A DNA stretch of 64,000 bases. Origin: Amphiura filiformis (Eukaryota > Echinodermata > Ophiuroidea > Amphilepidida > Amphiuridae). The notes beneath the pieces were generated by a model. It was not told the DNA's origin. It ran no database searches and saw only the letters and a list, made by a program, of their open reading frames with translations. The position numbers and the translations under genes are program-made. Below are positions 57,053 to 64,000 of the stretch, one piece after another. Position 1 is the first letter of the stretch; the number at the start of each line of letters is the position of its first letter. The stretch spans positions 13,557,094-13,621,093 of the forward strand of contig NC_092647.1 of the NCBI RefSeq assembly GCF_039555335.1, read 5' to 3'.

Positions 57053-57734
57053 TCTATTTTAAAACTGATGCATCAATGACTATGTTCATCATGTCATTAT
57101 TGTATCATTCTCACATACATTAGGAAATGAATTCGGAGAATAGAGGCCTTGTATGTGACATATCATCCCGTAAATATGGCGGACTACTCAAATGCATTCA
57201 ACAAAAGCATGATTGCAATCAAATAGGTTGATGACAACATTTGATTGAATGGACTGCACTCCGCCATAACTACGGTGAAGGACACCGGCTCAAATCCTTT
57301 GTTTGGAGCCAATCGATAATTTCATGCAGGGCCTCTATACTTTCTGTTAATAAAATACTATTCTGACCTCACACTCCAATAATTTCAGATCATTGAGCTC
57401 AGTAACACATCAAAGAATGTCTTCCAATTCATGAAAACAAATAGATAATCTGCATATCGGATTAAAAGCTTGAGGCATTTCAATTGCAAGGCCCATTACT
57501 TATACACCAACAACAACATAGGCCTACAAGTGTATATAATGTAGCATGTGCACACATTCATGGAATAATTGATAGGAAGAGGCACTCCCTAATTAGCATG
57601 AGGCCGCATTCTTATTTAAATTAGCAATTGTGTTATAAATTCATATTCATGTTTACCAGTAGCACTTTACACCACCAGGTAGGGTAAGCCATGAATAATT
57701 TAGTGTTGTAAAGTCAAATAAGCTTAATTCTTTC
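57053..57734. other. Repeat-poor non-coding stretch
   Basis: No gene, palindrome or tandem repeat is recognised. It is moderately complex sequence that could be tested for conservation. Confidence 0.35.
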
Positions 57735-57995
57735 CAGTCTTGAACAAAATAGTAGGCGGAGGCGGGAATCGATCTCGGTACCTCTCGGTTGAAAGGCACA
57801 GCGTACGACCACTACGCCAAGTAACTATCTGCTGTGAGACGTGTGATTTTAATCCTTGATATTGCTCAATGGAATAAATCGTGAAATTAAATCAATAATA
57901 AAAGAAGCAGAGTTTTATTTTGGGCTCAAATTGGAGACAGCTCTACTAGAGAAAAGGGAAAATATTTGTCTTTGCTCTAAAGAAAATATTTAAGT
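57735..57995 (-). repeat. Dispersed repeat with a tRNA-like core, copy 1
   Basis: On the minus strand, TTTCTTTAGAGCAAAGACAA and AATTTGAGCCCAAAATAAAA then TGATTTAATTTCACGATTTA lead into a tRNA-like core at 57752-57829: CTTGGCGTAGTGGTCG as A box, GAGATCGATTCCC as B box. It aligns with 61325-61560 in inverted orientation. Confidence 0.65.
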
Positions 57996-58089
57996 TAGAA
58001 AATAATCAAATATAAAATTTAAATAAATATTTTGAAACAGAATGTTATGCCTCTATTGGAAAAAAATATATTACAATAACTTGTGTGTA

Positions 58090-58285
<196 letters not shown>

Positions 58286-59010
58286 ATTTAATCACTAACA
58301 TTTATACTCACTTCATCACTCACTCACTTAAAATTAATCTCATTCTGATGACAAAACAACCCAATTAATTATGTCATGAACAATATTATTTAAATTATTA
58401 AAATTTTGTAAATTTCACCAAATATTTTTATAATTGTCCCAGAAAGATTAATTTGATTGTAGGTGCATGCAGTAGAAAATAGTCTAAAGACAATATATGC
58501 AAAGTTTAAGGCCTTTTATGGTGGGTATACTTTTGGAGCTACATTTTATTTCAGGTCGAAATATGGTGAAAAAATGAAATGTGTAAAAAACGCGTTTGAA
58601 AATTAAAAAAAACGTTGTTTTTAAATTTTTTATCCGATTTGCATAACTTTTGAAAGTTTGTTTAATGTATTATCAAAAGTGCATTATGTTAATGTGTCTA
58701 ATAATGAAAAACACATTGATATAATGATGATTTTTGATTTCTCTTGACACCTGTCTCACTTTAATTTCAAAATGGCAATTTATTGCTCGCATTTATTTCA
58801 GAAAAATTAATTCATCCACCAATGCCAAGAAATCTACCGTCACCACTGTCTATTTTACCATAATGACAGATTCAGTAATCATCCATCTTACAAAATAATA
58901 TTGTGTGAAATAATATATGGTCAGTAAATCAATCAACCAATCAACTCCTCCTCCTCTCAATTACTCTTGCATTCATTCATTTACCTGTTATACCTTCACA
59001 CTTTATTCCA
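58286..59010. other. AT-rich non-coding stretch
   Basis: Nothing recognisable was seen. Confidence 0.4.
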
Positions 59011-59061
59011 ACAATCAATCATCAATCAATCAATCAATCAATCAATTCATCAATCAATCAA
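59011..59061. repeat. (ATCA)n microsatellite
   Basis: AATCAATCATCAATCAATCA continuing to 59061 with one break. Related GATT runs occur at 59245-59264. Confidence 0.85.
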
Positions 59062-59356
59062 CCCATACATCAACATATCAATCAGTCAATCTGTCAGTCA
59101 TTTAGTCTCACGTCATAACAAGTCATAAAATTAAAATTGATCGACAACTTGATTGGTCGATCAGTTCATTGTTTCATTGTTTGATGGTTTGATAAGTCTA
59201 TTGATCGAAATTGACTATTATATAATTATTAATATTGTTATTGTTTGATTGATTGATTGATTGATAACTTGAAGAATTGATGTATCAATTAATTCGTTGA
59301 GCCGTTGCAAGTGAGTACGTGAAATGTTTAAAAGCTGAGTTACTTCAATAGGCCTA

Positions 59357-59470
59357 AATTAAATAAATAAATAAACAAGCAAATAAATTAATTAATAAAT
59401 GAATAAATAAATAAATAAATTAATTAATTAATTAATTAATTTAATTATTCATTCATTCATTAATTAACTA
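59357..59470. repeat. (AAAT)n/(TTAA)n microsatellite
   Basis: AAATAAATAAATAAAC, then GAATAAATAAATAAATAAAT, then TTAATTAATTAATTAATT. Confidence 0.8.
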
Positions 59471-59619
59471 ATTAATTATTAGATGAATAAATAAAAGTTG
59501 TGCAAGAAAAATCAATGCAATAGATGTCCCATTTCGTTTACGGCTATCTATCTGTATACCGTATTTGTTTTGTTTTCATAAAATTGCTGTATATAGGCCT
59601 ATTTCTCTTTTGAAATCAT

Positions 59620-60080
59620 TAGGGCTGTGCAATATTTATGATCCCTGGGGAGGGTAAAATTGGGGGACAAGCAATTTTGGCCAGCCGAGAGGGGGGAAAG
59701 CGATTTTTGGCACACATCCATGGGGTGCGTTTTAAATAAAACGCTCTAAAAAGGCTTCGAAAAACAGTACGGAAACGCTTTAATATGCAAATTTTCCTGC
59801 TCGCCGCGCTCGCAACATAATAAGCCATACCGCATGATACCCGCAAATCATTGGCATGTGCAAGAGGGGGGGCTAAGAATTTTGGCGGACCGAGAGGGGG
59901 TGCAAGCGATTTTGGCAGGCTGAGAGGGGGAACGATATTTGGCGGGCCATTCGGAAAATTTACCCCCGGTAACGTACTGTTATCCTAAGCCTTTTTAGAG
60001 CATTTTATTTAATAGGCGTAGGCCTACCATGAATAGGGCCTAGGCCTATGTGCAAAAAAAAACCTTCCCCCCCCGGCTCA
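59620..60080. repeat. G-rich low-complexity dispersed repeat
   Basis: GAGAGGGGG blocks recur (GCCGAGAGGGGGGAAAGCGA, GGACCGAGAGGGGGTGCAAG, GGCTGAGAGGGGG) with GCGATTTTGGC between them. A similar motif is at 7245-7300. No coding frame is credible. Confidence 0.5.
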
Positions 60081-60239
60081 GAATTATTACACAGCCCTTG
60101 ATAATCTCCGGGGATAATCTCCAAAATCATTCAATCATTCTTTTGATAGACCTAAACTCTTCTAGTAGGCCATAGATTTTAAATACTATGAGTAGGCCTA
60201 TACGTATTCAGCAAGTGACATGTACAAGTGCTATAAACG

Positions 60240-60900
60240 CCGTGCATCAGTGTGTCACTTCATTAATATTACTAACCGGCTCACACGCTGTAGTGTATAA
60301 ATCAAAATTCAAAACACTCGGGTGATTACATAATCAGTGGCCTCAGCTCAATTGAGGGCGTTTCAATTTATTACGTGATTTGGGAAATGCACAAGATCAA
60401 ATAGAACGGCGAGTAATGATTATTTACTTGTTTTTAAAACAAACTGCTTAGGGCGGTAATACAACGTGTACGTCCGATAACTATAGATTGAATGATATTT
60501 ATCATCACACGAGGAAACAAAACAAACGAGGTCAGTGGAGGTCAGTGGTCTCAGCTCTCAGAGGGGCGCACTTTCAAGCTTGGTACTCGCATTGAACAGA
60601 CAAAGTTCGCAAACTGAATGGCGGCTTTATTTGTCAACCGTAATTAACATAATCAAGGGGTCGAACATGCTAATATCCATAACCGATCGATAACTGGACT
60701 CATTTTCTACCAAGCAAACCAGCGGGATTTGTCATAGGTTTGCGTGCGTAATAGAATAACCGTGAATTTAGTGTCACCCCCGTGACACATTATCATGTTG
60801 TGGATGGTGAATCAAGCTGCAGTGCCTACCCATTCCCAAATAAATGCAGTGACCAACCGGTGTTCACTCATGATTGACGTACTGATCATTATTTTGGCAA
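60240..60900. promoter_or_regulatory. Repeat-poor segment, candidate non-coding regulatory region
   Basis: About 650 bases free of the palindromic and tandem repeats that fill the surroundings, with several TAAT/ATTA and TTTATTAC/GATTAC(A)TAAT cores and CAGTGGCCTCAGCTCA nearly repeated as CAGTGGTCTCAGCTCT. This is suggestive only; conservation must be tested. Confidence 0.2.
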
Positions 60901-60994
60901 TTTGGGAGGGGGTGGGTTCAAAATGACCCCATAGGATTATACGGGGGTAAAAATTTCAAATTGCTCAAATACCCCTTTCAAATATATCAAATTA

Positions 60995-60995
60995 T

Positions 60996-61075
<80 letters not shown>

Positions 61076-61289
61076 ATGAAAAAAAAAAAATGAAGAAATT
61101 GTAGCGTAGCATTAAAATCATAATAACCATTGCTGGCAGGCGGATTCGAACCAACGATATTGACATTACCAGTCTGATGCTCTCACACTGAGCTATGCCA
61201 TCATCTTGTAATGAGGGTCGAGTTTTTAGCGTATACAGTGTTTGTCTGTGTAGTGCCGCCTTGTGAAATAAATAAATATAAAGTCTCAA
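60995..61289 (-). mobile_element. tRNA-derived SINE-like element with (ATTT)n tail
   Basis: On the minus strand, GATGGCATAGCTCAGTGTGA (A box TGGCATAGCTCAG) and GGTTCGAATCC (B box) lie in a tRNA-like stretch at 61131-61207, with CAGACTGGTAATG in the anticodon region. A short body ends in an A/T-run and about 20 ATTT units (61077 down to 60995). Stems are mismatched, so it is not a working tRNA. Confidence 0.6.
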
Positions 61290-61324
61290 TTTTTAATTTT
61301 AATTTATTTGATAATTTTCTAACC

Positions 61325-61560
61325 TATATTTTCTTTAGAGCAGGGACAAATATTTCCCCTTTTATCCAATTTGGCCGCTAAATAAGAATCTACTTCTTTT
61401 ATTACTGATTTAATTCCGCGATTTGTTCCATTCAGCAATATCAAAGATTAATGTCAAGCATCTCACGACAGATATTTAGTTGGCTTAGTGGTTTTGCACA
61501 GTGCTTTTTAACCGGGAGGTACCGAGATCGATTCCCACCTCTGCCTGCAATTTTTTTTCA
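61325..61560 (+). repeat. Dispersed repeat with a tRNA-like core, copy 2
   Basis: TTTCTTTAGAGCAGGGACAA, TCTACTTCTTTTATTACTGA, TTCCATTCAGCAATATCAAA, then a tRNA-like core at 61471-61548 (TTGGCTTAGTGG, GAGATCGATTCCC). Inverted relative to 57735-57995. Confidence 0.65.
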
Positions 61561-61958
61561 AGAGTAGGAAATAATAACCTGACATTCGCCGCTGACATTC
61601 GTACTGCAGAAGCGGAGTTGTAACTTGTTAAATTTTGCTCCTTCCGTAAAAGGGTACATTATTTTAGCATTACATTATTATTTTTTCCACATTGCTGGTA
61701 TTAAATATCAAATGGTCATAATTGGCGGTCACTTCAAATCAAAGCAAACAAAGACTTAAGCTTTTTTACGAATGCTATACATAAGTACATAAGCTTATTA
61801 TCCTCTTCAACAATAGGATTAAAGATTGGTGCTTGACTGGAATTACGTGCTAGTGTCATTGGTTATTGTTAAAAGGCAATAAGGTGTGTAATTGCGATAT
61901 TTCCTCTGAATAGGAAAGAATCTCTACATCGAACCATGGATGCTGGTGGTTCGAATTA

Positions 61959-62069
61959 AGCCCGATCCTGACTCCACTTCGCAGCGGTATGCGATGCTGC
62001 GATGCTTTTCAAACATCTCAGCATCCCGCGATGAAATTAAAATGTACAGGTGGAGTCAGTATCGGGCTT
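61959..62069. repeat. Short palindromic element
   Basis: AAGCCCGATCCTGACTCCAC is mirrored by GTGGAGTCAGTATCGGGCTT. The centre has GCGATGCTGCGATGC. Confidence 0.65.
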
Positions 62070-62156
62070 TAGGAATAAAAACCCAATTCGAAATGATGCG
62101 CTTGAGAATTCAACAATATAAATAATGGTATAGCTTTATTATAATACACATTAATG

Positions 62157-62445
62157 ATAAAATTCCAAAATATAATACGTTTTCTATCTTTGCTTGTCAC
62201 GTGGTAGGCATATGTTGAAGTTGCGATTATATTTTTAAATAAGTTTCAAATGAATAACAACAAGACAAGTGGCCGAGTGGTCTAAGGCGCTAGGCTCATA
62301 GAGTACTAAGCGTTGCGCCGTGAGTTCGAACCCCGCCTCTGCCAAACTTTAAAAGAAGTGAATTAAAATTTGACTTTTTTTAATTTCATATTTGGGAAAT
62401 GTGACTGGGAGAATTTATGTATGGTGTGGAGTGGTGTGATAGGGC
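62157..62445 (+). repeat. Dispersed repeat with a tRNA-Leu-like core, copy 2
   Basis: Full-length match to 43343-43660, differing by scattered substitutions and small gaps. Confidence 0.75.
62264..62344 (+). tRNA. tRNA-Leu-like sequence, probably a pseudogene
   Basis: Same A box (GGCCGAGTGGTCTAAGGCGC) and B box (GAGTTCGAACCCC) as 43454-43540, with a shorter variable region. Acceptor halves do not pair. Confidence 0.45.
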
Positions 62446-64000
62446 ATGTACTTTAACTGACCGGCGCGGTCCGGTGACTAAGTCTTTATTGGGCGTTTTA
62501 TCGGCAGTCAACGAGTAATGGATTAAAAAAACAAACGTTTGGCGTGGTTGTACAAAGGTGTTCACGTTTGGCAATCTCAACTTTTGATCAAAAACTCAAT
62601 ATATTTGGCGATGTTGTAAAGAAAGTTTACTTTTGAAGCTGCCCCACAAAATATCCGATGTTTTGGTGGTGCCGCACAAGCAAATCCTCTTGTTTTGGTG
62701 GTGCTGCACAAAACTATACTCTTCCTCCAATAAAAATTCCCTTTAAAAGGGAAAGCCAGCCTCAATGTAGAAGAGGTCTTGTAATTAGTTTTGGTCAATG
62801 TGAAAGGCATTTTAGGATCACGCTTACATCTACATGACAGTCCACCAAACCATCAACGATGAGAACATGCACACTGAAACAGCAGAAAACATTAATTCCT
62901 AATCTCATGTCAACTCTTTTAATTCATTACATGTACTCCAAATTGTTCTGGTCTGTTTGTTTTGTTGTTGTTGTTGTTGTTGTTGTTGTCGTTGGTTTTT
63001 TTTGTCTTTTCAGCTTTTTACCCACGATATCTCAATTTCCAATTTTGTAATACCAGAACTTACGAACTCGATTTCACTGCTTTCGATATATACACTGCCG
63101 GTTTGAGTTAACTTACATGTACATTTTATTTTAAAATAACTTAATTAATTCGCAATGTATAGTTTAAGCCTACTATATTATAATAGATAGTGGCCAGCAC
63201 ATTTATAAAGGACTGGTTACTCACTACAATCTTCACTCTTAAACTGTGTTTTTCTGAATGTGCTGATCACGTTGATTGCTAGTCGGAAACTCCTGCGAAG
63301 CTATGGACATGGCATCTTACATACTCCATTCTATAACAGTCTGCCTAGTGCCTTGTGTGTTTTCTCTTCAATCATTTTGTTGAATGTAATTTTATGAATC
63401 AAATAGTTATGTGTCATTTTATTTATAATAAAGAAGATTAATAAAGTAAGACAATTTATTTATCTATAAGTGCATGTCAAATGGGGTACATTGTTCAATA
63501 CTATATGCATAAATTATGCCCATATTATAGCTAGGCCCTAAAAACTTTATTTTGCATCGGATTTTTCCCGTTGAAAAGACAAAACCGATGTTTATGATAG
63601 CAACCATTTCATCAATAACATTTTGAGTCATTTTTATCCATAAAACGACACAGGATATGATAGATAACTACTTTCACATCAATATGGTTTTATATGATCA
63701 CAGATTGTTGAGAATCTGTGATATGATCCGGGGATATGATGAAGATTTTGATTCTATAGATCTGTTATCAACATGATATCACGCTGTTCAGTGGTCAAGG
63801 AGTAAGGACCCCGGTCAAGGACACTGATATGACATCATAGGTGATGTCAGATTTTCTTCTGCTGACCATATGATGCTATATATATTAACTATTATTGTTA
63901 CATTTAGGCCTTTAAACTTTTAAAGTCATAATTAATTAGTTCAAACATAACTTTGGTAATACTCACTCGTTTTCGTTCGTTGAAACGGCAAAACATACTT
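62446..64000. other. Non-coding to the window end
   Basis: A (GTT)n microsatellite is at about 62961-62990 and a hairpin ATTCCCTTTAAAAGGGAA at 62736-62753. GATCACAGATTGTTGAGAAT then CTGTGATATGATC near 63700 is a short palindrome. No gene is seen. Confidence 0.45.

Noticed and set aside
60996..61289. 97-codon minus-strand frame ending in repeated Leu-Phe-Ile-Tyr
   Set aside because: The repeated end is the translated (ATTT)n tail of a SINE-like element.

Overview
This is invertebrate-deuterostome genomic DNA, most likely from an ambulacrarian (echinoderm or hemichordate). The evidence is one central-class Hox gene with a typical two-exon layout, AT-rich gene-poor sequence, dense palindromic miniature transposons, tRNA-derived SINEs and recurrent AGGCCTA-containing dispersed repeats. 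The species cannot be fixed from the sequence alone. Nothing bacterial or viral was seen, and there is no rRNA or CRISPR array.

The only convincing protein-coding gene is a Hox gene on the + strand. Exon 1 (16816-17326) carries the Hox-type N-terminus and a YPWL hexapeptide. A 12.6-kb intron (17327-29934) follows. Exon 2 (29935-30287) carries a complete 60-residue Antp-type homeodomain and an acidic tail. The splice phases agree and give a 287-residue protein. A candidate TATA/initiator pair lies just upstream and a candidate poly(A) signal about 310 bases downstream.

Region by region: 1-4.3 kb is AT-rich non-coding DNA; 4.4-5.3 kb is a Helitron-like element built of about 121-bp tandem units; 6.6-9.9 kb holds palindromic elements and a LINE fragment; 10.0-12.0 kb is a frameshifted relic of an uncharacterised protein; 12.1-13.1 kb is a broken LINE reverse transcriptase; 13.8-16.0 kb holds more palindromic elements; 16.7-30.6 kb is the Hox gene. 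Its intron carries a piggyBac-like TTAA element nested in another palindromic element, a SINE, two Helitron-like copies with DR1-type GGGTCAAAGGTCA motifs every ~146 bp, and a 650-bp palindromic element full of TCCTAGGA palindromes. From 30.6 kb to the end no gene is visible. That stretch is intergenic DNA with hairpin elements, microsatellites, histone-type 3' stem-loops inside a dispersed repeat, and several tRNA-like sequences embedded in repeats.

No operon-like or multi-gene functional system is present. The main interest lies in how heavily a Hox locus, usually described as poor in transposons, is loaded with non-autonomous elements. Paralogous empty sites within the window let some target-site duplications be read directly.
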